A stretch of DNA of 64,000 bases from Pedobacter zeaxanthinifaciens (lineage in GTDB: Bacteria; Bacteroidota; Bacteroidia; Sphingobacteriales; Sphingobacteriaceae), in assembly GCF_003313335.1 (NCBI RefSeq), contig NZ_QMHP01000009.1, positions 1 to 64,000 on the forward strand, read 5' to 3'. Positions 1-8,396 of the stretch are shown here, piece after piece. Within the stretch, counting starts at the first letter, position 1; each line of letters opens with the position of its first letter. The position numbers and the translations under genes were made by a program. The notes below the pieces were generated by a model. That model did no database searches. It was not told the DNA's origin and worked only from the letters and a program-made list of their open reading frames with translations.

Positions 1-51
1 GATGTGGCCAGTTCGCAAAAAAAGGAGTGGCCAGTTTTGGAATAATCTACA
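1..51. mobile_element. Terminus of an IS21-like insertion element (continues off the left edge)
   Basis: Two direct copies of the motif GTGGCCAGTT lie at about 4-13 and 27-36, followed by a stretch ending in CA near 51. Spaced GTGGCCAGTT repeats are, from memory, typical of the multiple terminal repeats of IS21-family elements. The reading frame on the minus strand behind it changes from a recognisable HD-domain protein to unrelated residues near position 51, which supports an insertion boundary there. No transposase is visible because the element lies outside the window. Confidence 0.5.
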
Positions 52-347
52 ACTAAAACTTGTTTCATCCGCTTTTCAGCAAGTTCAGCACTTTTTTCTT
101 CGTTGTCCGATTTTAGTGGATTGTAAATTATGTCGTGGTAATAAAGGGTAAATAAAATGGTTTCCCAATTTTGTATTTTTTTCTTTACTTCAGTCAATTG
201 AATCAGTAAAGTATCAAGGTGCAGTAAAGTGTGATAATGTCTTTTTTTGCTTGTATAGTTTTTCTCAATTTCTGTCCATAGTTCATTTGTCAGACCGTTA
301 TTGTCTGTGTAGTTTGTCAAAAGTTGTATGAATGTTTCTTTTAGCAC
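52..347 (-). pseudogene. HD-domain metal-dependent phosphohydrolase, 3' end lost to insertion
   Basis: Translating the minus strand from a GTG at 347 gives about 98 residues with no stop up to the insertion boundary near 52. The pattern RHYHTLLHLDTLL followed by LYYHDIIYNPLKSDNEEKSA matches the start of predicted HD-superfamily phosphohydrolases of about 200 residues (COG4339 type), with the metal-binding HD pair seen as YHD. The C-terminal half is missing because the frame runs into the IS21-like terminus. The frame stays open upstream of the GTG, so the true start is uncertain, and no ATG is available. The product is probably non-functional. Confidence 0.6.
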
Positions 348-368
348 GGTCGTTTTTTTAAAATCACA

Positions 369-502
369 GCTAACGTTTTCGGGCTTACCGAAGGGGGGAA
401 TTTTTACCGCTGAACTTCATTCGGAGAACTGAACATTCGGATTGAACAAATGTGTCTGCGGAGCACGAAACCCCGCCTTTTGGGTAGGTGCTGTTAGCAC
501 TC
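369..502. repeat. attC-like imperfect palindromic repeat
   Basis: The segment opens with GCTAACGTTTTCGGGCTTACC and closes with GGTGCTGTTAGCACTC, so the outer arms GCTAAC and GTTAGC are inverted. It carries inner blocks such as GCTGAACTT and GCGGAGCACGAAACCCCGC. From memory, similar elements accompany single accessory genes in many Bacteroidota and resemble integron attC sites in architecture. The element follows the stop codon of the minus-strand gene that ends at 525. No integrase is visible. Confidence 0.45.
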
Positions 503-524
503 GTTTTTATTTTCGTGCCGTAAT

Positions 525-1028
525 TCATACTTCAATTATGTGCGCTTCAAAAATTGTCTGCAAGTCCTTTTTTGATTTGTTGCTCTCAAACTTGAAGGCA
601 CCCATTGTAAGGGCGTAAGCAAAGATGAGCATTCCAAAAGGAATTATTGTCGCTGGATTAAATTCCGACTTGCTAAATGCTTGCATCAGAAAAGCCAAAC
701 ATCCAAGTCCAACTCCACCACACCAAATACATAAAAAGACTATTACAAAAATATGCAGTCTCATTTTCACTTTGATTGTCAATCCATCAAAGTCTCTTTC
801 GATAACTCCATTAATTCTCGGTAGAAATGAATTTCGATAACTTATAATTCTTTTAATATTAAATGCCTGACCGCTAATTTGTCCTTCATAGGATTTTGTC
901 GAGCCGCTACCGAAAACACCAAACCTAAATGTCTTTTCAGGTTCAATGTAGTCTGAAAGTCTTCTAATGAGTTCATCCTCTTTCAATCGAGTTTTATAAA
1001 TAATATTTTCAGCCGGTAAAAATTTCAT
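525..1028 (-). CDS. Small two-helix membrane protein of unknown function
   Basis: This 167-residue protein has a soluble N-terminal half of about 90 residues, then two hydrophobic helices at about residues 92-117 and 127-145, and a short charged tail. I do not recognise a characterised family. The N-terminal half is rich in R, K and E and looks folded. The gene stands alone between inverted copies of GTTAGCACTC (493-502) and GAGTGCTAAC (1053-1062), and an attC-like repeat lies just behind its stop codon. This layout resembles a single-gene cassette and suggests an accessory role. The coding call rests on a full-length frame with plausible membrane topology; the antisense frame at 625-840 is a shadow. 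Confidence 0.7.
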   Translation of the reverse strand: MKFLPAENIIYKTRLKEDELIRRLSDYIEPEKTFRFGVFGSGSTKSYEGQISGQAFNIKRIISYRNSFLPRINGVIERDFDGLTIKVKMRLHIFVIVFLCIWCGGVGLGCLAFLMQAFSKSEFNPATIIPFGMLIFAYALTMGAFKFESNKSKKDLQTIFEAHIIEV

Positions 1029-1052
1029 TGTCGTTGGTCGTCTTTTTAAAAT

Positions 1053-1200
1053 GAGTGCTAACTTAATTACTCCCCCTCATTAAATGGCGTTAATACACCG
1101 AAAAATTGGCGGCTTTGCGCAACATCAGCGTTATTTATTCTAATAAAATCTTCGGAAATCTACAGGGAGCGCCGAACGTTAATTGCACCTAAGCTAGTAG
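1053..1200. repeat. Second cassette-type intergenic repeat
   Basis: The segment starts with GAGTGCTAAC, the exact inverse of the bases at 493-502. It then holds GGCGTTAATACACCG and, further on, GCGCCGAACGTTAATTGC, an inverted arrangement of AACG/CGTT ends around about 110 bases. It looks like a diverged relative of the element at 369-502. The rest of the gap up to 1303 shows no gene. Confidence 0.3.
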
Positions 1201-1303
1201 ATTACTTTAACGTTTGCAAATTAATTTGTGGGATACCAAAGGAGTTTTATGCAGTGCTTTTTACACATGTTTAGCTGTATGCTTCCTAATGCAAAGCCTT
1301 CAT

Positions 1304-1645
1304 TTACTTACCAGTTATTTTCTTCCTGTGGTTTTGTCCCCAATCACGTAAAGCTTTCATCACTTCGTATAAAGTTTCTGCATGTGCTGTAACTTGATAT
1401 TGAACTGTCGGTGGAAAAGTGTCGTAAACGGTACGACACACCAAATGATTTGCTTCTAGGTCCTTTAGTTCTTTTGACAGCATTTTGTCGCTGATTCCTT
1501 CTACTTCTCTCGCAATTTCTTTGAAACGTTTTGCACCACCCGATAATGAAAACAAAATAGGGAGCTTCCAACTGCCGCTCAACGTCTCCATTGCATCTTT
1601 AATGGCACGAATGCCTGTCGGATCACATATCATTGTCTTTGCCAT
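1304..1645 (-). CDS. HxlR-family winged-helix transcriptional regulator
   Basis: The protein has 113 residues, the usual length for HxlR regulators. The sequence from CDPTGIRAIKDAMETLSGSWKLPILFSLS through RFKEIAREVEGISDKMLSKELKDLE is the family pattern: a cysteine near the N-terminus, then GxWxLxIL and the recognition helix ISxKMLxxxLKxLE. Cys7 could act as a redox sensor, as in HypR and YodB; that is inference. The gene is divergent from a DoxX-like membrane protein, and a palindrome lies between them at 1678-1705, so it probably represses that gene and itself. Confidence 0.9.
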   Translation of the reverse strand: MAKTMICDPTGIRAIKDAMETLSGSWKLPILFSLSGGAKRFKEIAREVEGISDKMLSKELKDLEANHLVCRTVYDTFPPTVQYQVTAHAETLYEVMKALRDWGQNHRKKITGK

Positions 1646-1677
1646 AGCCGAACAAAATTACATTACTAACCTGAATG

Positions 1678-1705
1678 TAAGTGCTAACCGTTGGGTTAGC
1701 GCTTA
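1678..1705. promoter_or_regulatory. Probable HxlR operator
   Basis: TAAGTGCTAACC (1678-1689) and GGTTAGCGCTTA (1694-1705) form a 12-base inverted repeat with a 4-base spacer and one mismatch. It lies in the 118-base gap between the divergent hxlR-like gene (start 1645) and the DoxX-like gene (start 1764). A further partial half site GGTTAGCG follows at about 1710. Position and symmetry fit a dimeric winged-helix regulator. Confidence 0.6.
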
Positions 1706-1763
1706 CCGTTGGTTAGCGAATATAGGTAGTTTTGTAACGTCAAATGAAAAATTTAAAGAAAAC

Positions 1764-2126
1764 ATGAACAAAGACAAAAAAATCTACTGGATAGTAACCA
1801 TTATTGCAATGGCGCTGATTGTACTACCTTCATATTTTGCACCGCGTGAGTACCTAGAGGAAACGATGCGCAGAATGCAATTTCCAAGTTATTTTGGATT
1901 AGAACTGGATATTTTAAAAGTTGTTGGTGCCATAATTATTCTAATTCCCGTAATTCCAGCCATGTTCAAAGAATGGTCGTATGTCGGCTTCGGAATATTG
2001 CTGCTTTCAGCAAGTTTAGCACATTTTATTATCGATGGTTGGACAAAAGGCATGGCGCCGCTGGTTCCGTTTGCAATTCTTTCTGTGTCTTACTATTATT
2101 TCAGGAAACTGAATGATGTAAAGTAA
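1764..2126 (+). CDS. DoxX-like small membrane protein
   Basis: From the ATG at 1764 the product is 120 residues with four predicted membrane helices. It shows the patterns FPSYFGLELDILKVVGAIIIL and VGFGILLLSASLAHFIIDG, which match the DoxX-like family (DoxX_2). The open frame extends upstream to 1485, but that part is antisense to the HxlR gene and reads like non-coding sequence, so the ATG behind the operator is preferred. Proteins of this type often stand divergent from HxlR or TetR regulators and are linked to redox or electrophile stress; their biochemical role is not settled. Confidence 0.8.
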   Translation: MNKDKKIYWIVTIIAMALIVLPSYFAPREYLEETMRRMQFPSYFGLELDILKVVGAIIILIPVIPAMFKEWSYVGFGILLLSASLAHFIIDGWTKGMAPLVPFAILSVSYYYFRKLNDVK

Positions 2127-2219
2127 AAATTTACGATTTTTTGCTACGTTACCATCAGCAACGAAAATTAAAAACAAACTTTAGGTGCAAGAGGCGTCCA
2201 GATTGTCGGCTGGCCACGG

Positions 2220-3380
2220 TTACTGTTTAATTAACTCTTGCAGCTCAGCATTTAAATCCTTCTTTTGCTTTTCAGTGTAAAATTCTGAGTTTGCTAATGA
2301 GTTGTTAAACGCTTTAATGGTTTCATCATAGCGCTGTTTAAGCTGTACTTGCGACTGTACGACATATAAATAAGCTTCTGAAAAATTCGGGTAGGCGTTT
2401 AACAAAATTTTCCACGCCTCAATAGCTTTATCATATTTCTTGTTGTTATAGAAATACCAACCTTTTCCATTTAAAATGCCAAGTGAAAAGTTAATTTTTT
2501 CGCCATAATTGGATAAGATATCTTTGTCGAGTGCTGGTTTAATACTCAAATCTGTTTGTTTATTCGAAATATACTTCGACTGTATGGCGTACCATTGTTC
2601 AAATATTTCATAAAGCGCCGTTTGGATAACTAAACCAGGCGTTGAGTTATGATCAGCTTCTTTAAAATGATAACCCCTCATGTCAAAAAGCGGATTTTGA
2701 TTGCGCTTTTCAACAGCGTCCATTTTGGCAAAATCATCAGGATAATCATTTCCAATTCCGAAGCGATAGTATTTTTTATGAGTTAAGTTCCTGTTGTTTA
2801 ACTTGCTTATCGAATCTGTTAGCTCCACATTTTTTTGAGAGAAAAAAGGGCTCATGGAGATAATTGCGCTCCAATCGGCTAACCGTGAGTTTACTATGGA
2901 AGTGGTAAAATAACCATACCTGGAATGTCCAATTAACAGTCGAAATTTAGAGGCCTTGTATTTTCTTTCAGCTAATGGAACCAGCTCGTAAAAAATGAAT
3001 TTTTCATTCTCTAGCGCCTTACCGCCTGCGTCGGAGATTTGATATTGTGTTTCAATGTAGCGATATTTCTGCTCTGATTCCACACTAATGATAATCGATG
3101 AAGGCATTTGTTCATTACTGGTCAAATAGTCGATGGTCTGCAGAATGTAATTGTTACTACGTTTATTTTGCTTGTCAAATACAATGATTAATGGAAATTG
3201 ATTATTTGTTTGCTCTTGGAATTCTATCGGAACCAGTATGGAAAGCTTTTTATCGAAACCAAGATGGCTTGACTTGATCGTGGTATCTTTTAATTTTTTA
3301 TATCGCTCGTAGTTTTGTGCAAATAAAGAAGAAACGGCTAAAACGAAGGCTAATAGAGAGGCTAAATATTTTTTTATCAT
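2220..3380 (-). CDS. Secreted esterase-like alpha/beta hydrolase with C-terminal TPR-like region
   Basis: This 386-residue protein begins with a signal peptide ending near AQ (residues 1-22). The body matches the putative esterase (esterase D/IroE-like) family: a beta strand FPLIIVFDK and the nucleophile elbow GHSRYG with Ser153. The last 100 residues contain GKGWYFYNNKKYDKAIEAW and a following helix pair, which look like one or two tetratricopeptide repeats. Such hydrolases act in the periplasm or at the cell surface, possibly on siderophore or ester substrates; the true substrate is unknown. The gene stands alone, and no regulator is evident. Confidence 0.8.
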   Translation of the reverse strand: MIKKYLASLLAFVLAVSSLFAQNYERYKKLKDTTIKSSHLGFDKKLSILVPIEFQEQTNNQFPLIIVFDKQNKRSNNYILQTIDYLTSNEQMPSSIIISVESEQKYRYIETQYQISDAGGKALENEKFIFYELVPLAERKYKASKFRLLIGHSRYGYFTTSIVNSRLADWSAIISMSPFFSQKNVELTDSISKLNNRNLTHKKYYRFGIGNDYPDDFAKMDAVEKRNQNPLFDMRGYHFKEADHNSTPGLVIQTALYEIFEQWYAIQSKYISNKQTDLSIKPALDKDILSNYGEKINFSLGILNGKGWYFYNNKKYDKAIEAWKILLNAYPNFSEAYLYVVQSQVQLKQRYDETIKAFNNSLANSEFYTEKQKKDLNAELQELIKQ

Positions 3381-3623
3381 TATTTGGGTTTAAAGTAACT
3401 GAGTACATCTACGCATGTTGGGCAGTAAATAAAAGATAGCTTGTGCAATAGACATCGCCAGTTGATTAAAATTCAAAAGCTTTGGATATCATCCAAGTGC
3501 CAATGGCTAAATTAGGGGATAGCTTTAAGGTATGCAAATCAATTCTGCTAACAATAACGGTGTTCAGCTTAATAGCAAAGTTTGTGGTATAATTTTCAGG
3601 TAGTTAACGGCCAAATAAAAAAA

Positions 3624-3649
3624 AGCCGAAAAGTAAATGCTTTTCGGCT
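3624..3649 (-). terminator. Rho-independent terminator of the manganese catalase gene
   Basis: AGCCGAAAAG and CTTTTCGGCT form a perfect 10-base stem with a 6-base loop. On the minus strand the stem is followed by a T-rich run (the plus-strand A run at 3617-3624). It lies 20 bases beyond the stop codon at 3670. Confidence 0.85.
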
Positions 3650-3669
3650 CTAATATTCAATTATTTGCG

Positions 3670-4608
3670 CTATTTCTTTTGGTATTTACTCCATTGCGCC
3701 ACGCCATCAGGCTCTGCGTTGGTTACTTCCTCGCTTTTGATTTTGCTGAGCTCTGCGTCCATTTGTTTTGTTTCCGCCAGTTCAGCTTCTTTTTTCTTAT
3801 CTGCCTTACTTAGCCCTTTGGTTTTGCTTACATGTGCAATCGGATCTTCAATGTATTCCCAATCTTTACCCATATTTGGCATTTCACCTTCATTCCATGG
3901 CCCTTTGGCGCTTTCTGGAGAGGATAAGTTAAAATACTGCTGTGTAAACCTAGGGTCGGCTTGTAAAACTCCCGGCGGGAAATTTGGTTCAACGGTAGAT
4001 AAAGCGGCTTCGAACATTTTGTAATGCGCCACCTCCCGAGTCATCAAAAAGGAAAGTGTATCCTTTACATAAGGGTCGTCGGTAAACTTCATCAAATGCT
4101 CATACACCAGCTTCGCTCTCGATTCAGAGGCTAAATTACTTCTAAGGTCAACCGTTAAATCGCCGTTAGAATGGATATAAGAGGCACACCATGGAATCCC
4201 TTGACTGTTGGCTAGTCGTGGCCCGCCAGCACTTAGAATGTCGAAGTGGGGGTTAGCTTGTAGCGCTTCATGAATCAGCGAATCTCTAGTTCCACGTCCG
4301 TCCATAGATGCCATGATTTCCGATTGGTCGGCGGCATCTTTCAGCTCTCCGTTTACACCTTTCAAAAGCATTTGAATAGTGGCGCCAACAATTTCTAGGT
4401 GACTAAACTCTTCTGTAGCAATATCCATTAGCATATCATACTTGTCAGGATGCGGCATTTTAGCATTAAAAGCCTGGGTAAAATACTGCATTGCAGCAGC
4501 TAATTCTCCATTTTCGCCTCCAAATTGTTCTAAAAGGATATTCGCAAAGCGAGGATCTGGCCTAGAGACCCTGGCATTAAATTGTAGATCTTTTACGTGA
4601 TAAAACAT
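3670..4608 (-). CDS. Manganese catalase
   Basis: The product breaks down hydrogen peroxide with a dimanganese centre. From the ATG at 4608 it has 312 residues. The four-helix-bundle ligands can be read as Glu35 (GELAAAMQYF), Glu67 and His70 (EEFSHLE), Glu162 (SESRAKL) and His195 (REVAHYKMF). The C-terminal 40 residues are lysine- and glutamate-rich, as in many soluble relatives. A longer frame to 4710 adds 34 residues with no family similarity, so the start beginning MFYHVKDLQF is chosen. It is divergent from an alcohol dehydrogenase gene and is probably a stationary-phase or oxidative stress gene. A strong terminator follows. Confidence 0.93.
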   Translation of the reverse strand: MFYHVKDLQFNARVSRPDPRFANILLEQFGGENGELAAAMQYFTQAFNAKMPHPDKYDMLMDIATEEFSHLEIVGATIQMLLKGVNGELKDAADQSEIMASMDGRGTRDSLIHEALQANPHFDILSAGGPRLANSQGIPWCASYIHSNGDLTVDLRSNLASESRAKLVYEHLMKFTDDPYVKDTLSFLMTREVAHYKMFEAALSTVEPNFPPGVLQADPRFTQQYFNLSSPESAKGPWNEGEMPNMGKDWEYIEDPIAHVSKTKGLSKADKKKEAELAETKQMDAELSKIKSEEVTNAEPDGVAQWSKYQKK

Positions 4609-4854
4609 AGTGATTAATTTTGTGGTTGGTATGCAGTTGTTATGTGGTTTAAAAAGTAACTCTTGGCATGCTTTGTTTCTATTTTCCACAAAACAGGTAT
4701 TATGCATCATATTGCTCTAGTTTTCGGGGAAACTACCTTTCACCATTGCGTGCTATGCGGGTTTTGCTCAAACACCGTCATGTTTCTAAACAAAAGCTAG
4801 TGCCTGTTGTATGAATTGGTAACGATTGTTTCTGTTCATTTAAAAACTTAAATT

Positions 4855-6006
4855 ATGCTAGCAATGGAATACCGCGGCCCGTATAGGGTACGCACAGTGG
4901 AAAAGCCTATGCCCCAAATACTGCATCCCGAAGACGCGATTGTAAGGGTTACCCGTACTTGCATTTGTGGTTCTGATTTGCATTTGTACCATGGGATGGT
5001 TCCAGATACAAGGGTGGGCTCTACCTTCGGGCATGAATTTGTAGGCGTGGTTGAAGAGGTTGGCCCTTTGGTGCAAAAGCTGAAAGTGGGCGATCAAGTG
5101 TTGGTGCCATTTAACATAGCTTGTGGCAAATGTAACTTTTGTAAACAGGGTTTGTACGGTAATTGCCACGAGTCTAACCCTATGGCAACCGCAGTTGGTG
5201 GTATTTTTGGCTATTCGCACACAGCTGGAGGCTACGATGGTGGACAGGCGGAGTATGTTCGTGTGCCTTATGCAGATGTTGGTCCTACTGTAATACCACC
5301 AGATATGGATCCAGATGATGCGGTGTTATTGACAGATGTAGTGCCTACAGGTTATCAAGCTGCTGAAATGGGGGGAATTAAACAAGGTGATACCGTAGTA
5401 ATTTTTGGTGCCGGCCCCATTGGGATTATGGCTGCCAGGTGCGCATGGTTTTTTGGACCTTCGAGAGTAATTATTATTGATCATGTAGATTATCGTTTAG
5501 AATTTGCCCGTAATTATGCTTATTGCGAAGCCTATAATTTTAAAGAAATGGATGATCCAGTAGTGTTTTTGAAAAAAACCACAGATTGGTACGGTGCCGA
5601 TGTTTGTATTGATTGTGTGGGTTGCGAGGCTGAAGGTAATGCACTTCAAACATTTAGTGGCCGCATAGCTATGTTGCAGGCCGGTGCTGGAACCGCGTTA
5701 CAATGGGCTATCAATTCCGTTAAAAAAGGTGGGATTGTTTCCATAGTAGGGGTGTACGGACCGCCATTTAATTTAATTCCCATCGGTAATGTGCTCAACA
5801 AAGGCATTACTATAAGGGCTAATCAGGCTTCCGTAAAACGACTTTTGCCTAAACTGATTGATCATGTACAGCAAGGGCGGTTAAATCCTAAAGGCTTAAT
5901 TACGCATAAGGTTCCGTTGGAAGATGTTGCTGATGCCTACCGTCTGTTTTCTTCAAAGCTGGATAATTGTATAAAAACTGTTTTAATTCCATCAACTAAA
6001 GCTTAA
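4855..6006 (+). CDS. Zinc-dependent alcohol dehydrogenase (formaldehyde dehydrogenase-like)
   Basis: This 383-residue medium-chain dehydrogenase has the catalytic zinc pattern with Cys38 (CGSDLH) and His60-Glu61. The structural zinc lobe has Cys90, Cys93, Cys96 and Cys104. The NAD-binding turn reads GAGPIGIMAA and is followed by an aspartate in IIIDHVDYR, which favours NAD over NADP. The length and the insertion around GGYDGGQAEYVRVPYAD fit the glutathione-independent formaldehyde dehydrogenase-like branch. The real substrate is not known. A small gene follows after only 4 bases, so the two are probably co-transcribed, and the divergent gene encodes manganese catalase. The three may form a stress module. 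Confidence 0.9.
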   Translation: MLAMEYRGPYRVRTVEKPMPQILHPEDAIVRVTRTCICGSDLHLYHGMVPDTRVGSTFGHEFVGVVEEVGPLVQKLKVGDQVLVPFNIACGKCNFCKQGLYGNCHESNPMATAVGGIFGYSHTAGGYDGGQAEYVRVPYADVGPTVIPPDMDPDDAVLLTDVVPTGYQAAEMGGIKQGDTVVIFGAGPIGIMAARCAWFFGPSRVIIIDHVDYRLEFARNYAYCEAYNFKEMDDPVVFLKKTTDWYGADVCIDCVGCEAEGNALQTFSGRIAMLQAGAGTALQWAINSVKKGGIVSIVGVYGPPFNLIPIGNVLNKGITIRANQASVKRLLPKLIDHVQQGRLNPKGLITHKVPLEDVADAYRLFSSKLDNCIKTVLIPSTKA

Positions 6007-6010
6007 CAAT

Positions 6011-6496
6011 ATGAAACTTCATGAAAATTATAAAGATATTCCGGGATGGGGGATGGATGCAGATCCAGAAAATGAACCAACTTATCCGATGAAAAACTAT
6101 ACGGGAGATGATCATCACCGATCTGATTATCCACGCTCAGCTCCCCAACCTAAAGATGTGGAAATATTAATGTCTACAGAACGACCAAAAATTAGCGCCG
6201 TATTTGGGAATACCGTGCCGCCTAGTGGCTTAAGTGGTAAAATTCGGCGTTATGCTTTTAGCCATAGTGAAGATAGGTATAGACATTGGCTTCCGTTAAT
6301 TTTGGCAGATAGGATTAACGTGGTGGAAGGAATTGTTAGTGATATTAAGAAAGGGCATGTGCCTAACATGTTTGCAGAGCGAGGTTGGAAAATGGAGATC
6401 AAGCATAATGCAAAGGGTTTTGCTCTTAAAGTAGCTACCACTGCAGCTTTGGGTATTGCTATGTATTGGTTGCTTTGTGGCAAAAAACGTAAGTAA
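6011..6496 (+). CDS. Uncharacterised protein with a C-terminal membrane anchor
   Basis: This 161-residue protein has a polar N-terminal half rich in Asp, His, Pro and Tyr. A more conserved-looking middle follows (about residues 55-120, including VPPSGLSGKIRRYAFSHSE and HWLPLILADRINVVEGI). It ends in one hydrophobic helix (about 138-156) before the tail CGKKRK. I do not recognise the family from a characterised member. It starts 4 bases after the dehydrogenase stop, which implies an operon. The last 32 bases of the gene, plus 26 bases beyond, recur twice in the repeat block downstream (7191-7248 and 8125-8182). Confidence 0.75.
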   Translation: MKLHENYKDIPGWGMDADPENEPTYPMKNYTGDDHHRSDYPRSAPQPKDVEILMSTERPKISAVFGNTVPPSGLSGKIRRYAFSHSEDRYRHWLPLILADRINVVEGIVSDIKKGHVPNMFAERGWKMEIKHNAKGFALKVATTAALGIAMYWLLCGKKRK

Positions 6497-6706
6497 TTGA
6501 GGCTTATAGTTCAAATAGAGCCTTTCTAATGCTAAGAATGTATAACTTCCATTGTTATGCAGGCTAGCTAAATAGATTCCTCCTAACGTCGGAATGACAG
6601 GTAGGAACGACAATGGAGTTACTGGTATTTGTACCTTGAATGGCAGCTTGTCCTAGTATCGCTGCTTTTTAACGCTCGTCGTTTGTCATCCGCAAGCTTC
6701 AGGGGG

Positions 6707-7009
6707 CAGGCCATCCCTCGGGTTGATAAATAGTACGTCCATTCCTATCTCGTCATCCTGAATTTATTTCAGGATCTGTAGGCTGGGATGCTCATGGTTG
6801 TCATCCGGAGCGAAGTTAAGAATGTATAACTTCCATTGTTATGCAGGCTAGCTAAATAGATTCCTCCTAACTCGGAATGACAGGTAGGAACGACAATGGA
6901 CTTACTGGTATTGTACCTTGAATGGCAGCTTGTCCTAGTATCGCTGCTTTTTAACGCTCGTCGTTTGTCCTCCGCAAGCTTCGGGGCAGGCCATCCCTCG
7001 GAATGATAA
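6707..7009 (+). repeat. Exact 303-base direct repeat, copy 1
   Basis: This stretch is identical, base for base as far as I can check, to 7367-7669, at an offset of 660. Identity breaks at both ends: GGGG against CGGGA just before, and GATAAG against GATAAA after. Perfect identity inside an otherwise diverged block points to a recent duplication or gene conversion. Confidence 0.85.
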
Positions 7010-7366
7010 GTAGTACCTCCATTCCTATCTCGTCATCCTGAATTTATTTCAGGATCTGTAGGATAGGATGTTCATGGTTGTTATCCAGAGCGAAGCTAAG
7101 AATCTATAACTTCCATTGTTATGCAGGCCAGCTAAATAGATTCCTCCTAACGTCGGAATGACAAGTAGGAACGACAATAGACTTACTGGTATTGGTTACT
7201 TTGCGGCAAAAAACGTAAGTAATTGAGGCTTATAGTTCAAATAGAGCCCTCCTAATGCTCATACTTGTCATTCAGAGCGCAGGATCTAAACATTCGTTAA
7301 TTGCCTTAGAAGAGATCAAGTAAAGTCTAACTATATTCCTCCCCGAAGCTTCGGGACAGGCCATCC

Positions 7367-7669
7367 CTCGGGTTGATAAATAGTACGTCCATTCCTATCT
7401 CGTCATCCTGAATTTATTTCAGGATCTGTAGGCTGGGATGCTCATGGTTGTCATCCGGAGCGAAGTTAAGAATGTATAACTTCCATTGTTATGCAGGCTA
7501 GCTAAATAGATTCCTCCTAACTCGGAATGACAGGTAGGAACGACAATGGACTTACTGGTATTGTACCTTGAATGGCAGCTTGTCCTAGTATCGCTGCTTT
7601 TTAACGCTCGTCGTTTGTCCTCCGCAAGCTTCGGGGCAGGCCATCCCTCGGAATGATAAATAGTACGTC
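7367..7669 (+). repeat. Exact 303-base direct repeat, copy 2
   Basis: Identical to 6707-7009. It contains one ATCCTGAA/TTCAGGAT hairpin and one copy of the AATGTATAAC mark. Confidence 0.85.
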
Positions 7670-8352
7670 CATTCCTGTCTCGTCATCCTGAATTTATTTC
7701 AGGATCTGTAGGCTAGATGTTCATGGTTGTCATCCAGAGCGAAGCCAAGAATGTATAACTTCCATTGTTATGCAAGCCAGCTAAATAGATTCCTCCCAAC
7801 GTCGGAATGGCAAGTAGGAACGATAGTGGAGTTACTGATATTTGTACCTTGAATGGCAGCTTGTCCTAGTATCGCTGCTTTTTAACGCTCGTCGTTTGTC
7901 ATCCGCAAGCTTCAGGGGGCAGGCCATCCCTCGGGTTGATAAATAGTACGTCCATTCCTATCTCGTCATCCTGAATTTATTTCAGGATGTGTAGGCTGGG
8001 ATGCTCATCGTTGTCATTTTAGAGCGAAGCTAAGAATGCATAACTTCCATTGTTATGCAAGCCAGCTAAGTAGATTCCTCCTAACGTCGGAATGACAGGT
8101 AGGAATGACGATGGAGTTGCTGGTATTGGTTGCTTTGCGGCAAAAAACGTAAGTAACTGAGGTTTATAGTTCAAATAGAGCCTTTCTAACGCTCATAGTT
8201 GTCATCCAGAGCGAAGCTAAGGATCTAAACATTCGTTCATTTCCGTTGAAGAGATCAAGTAAAGCTAACTAGATTCCTCCCCGAAGCTTCGGGGCAGGCC
8301 ATCCCCAGAATGAGAGCATGAAGAATAGTTAAACAGTTGCTTTATAAAAGCA

Positions 8353-8379
8353 AAAACCCCGAGTTAAACTCGGGGTTTT
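8353..8379 (-). terminator. Terminator of the amino acid permease gene
   Basis: AAAACCCCGAG, loop TTAAA and CTCGGGGTTTT form a strong, perfect stem flanked by A and T runs on both strands. It lies 18 bases beyond the permease stop at 8397. By symmetry it could also stop transcription coming from the repeat block. Confidence 0.9.
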
Positions 8380-8396
8380 GTTATAATTAAAGGTTG

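Larger units (their letters stand above)
6497..8330. repeat. Complex intergenic repeat block, no gene
   Basis: About 1.8 kb of non-coding sequence made of six diverged copies of a unit of about 280 bases. The mark AATGTATAACTTCCATTG recurs at about 6537, 6821, 7101, 7471, 7750 and 8035; one interval is 370 bases because of an insertion. Each full unit carries GGCAGCTTGTCCTAGTATCG, GCAAGCTTCGGGGCAGGCC and a hairpin ATCCTGAA...TTCAGGAT (6755-6775, 7035-7055, 7415-7435, 7685-7705, 7968-7988). A 58-base piece from the 3' end of the upstream gene (6465-6522) recurs at 7191-7248 and 8125-8182. No frame of useful length is convincing. The block grew by segmental duplication. Confidence 0.9.

Noticed and set aside
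1485..1763. Upstream extension of the DoxX-like gene
   Set aside because: It is antisense to the HxlR gene and crosses the operator; the ATG at 1764 is a better start.
4609..4710. 34-residue N-terminal extension of the manganese catalase
   Set aside because: No similarity to the family, which begins MFYHVKDLQF.
4858..5220. 120-codon frame antisense to the alcohol dehydrogenase
   Set aside because: The plus strand is a well-conserved enzyme with zinc ligands; the antisense frame is a shadow.
6497..8330. CRISPR-like array
   Set aside because: Repeat units are about 280 bases long, diverged, without short uniform repeats and spacers, and no cas genes are nearby.
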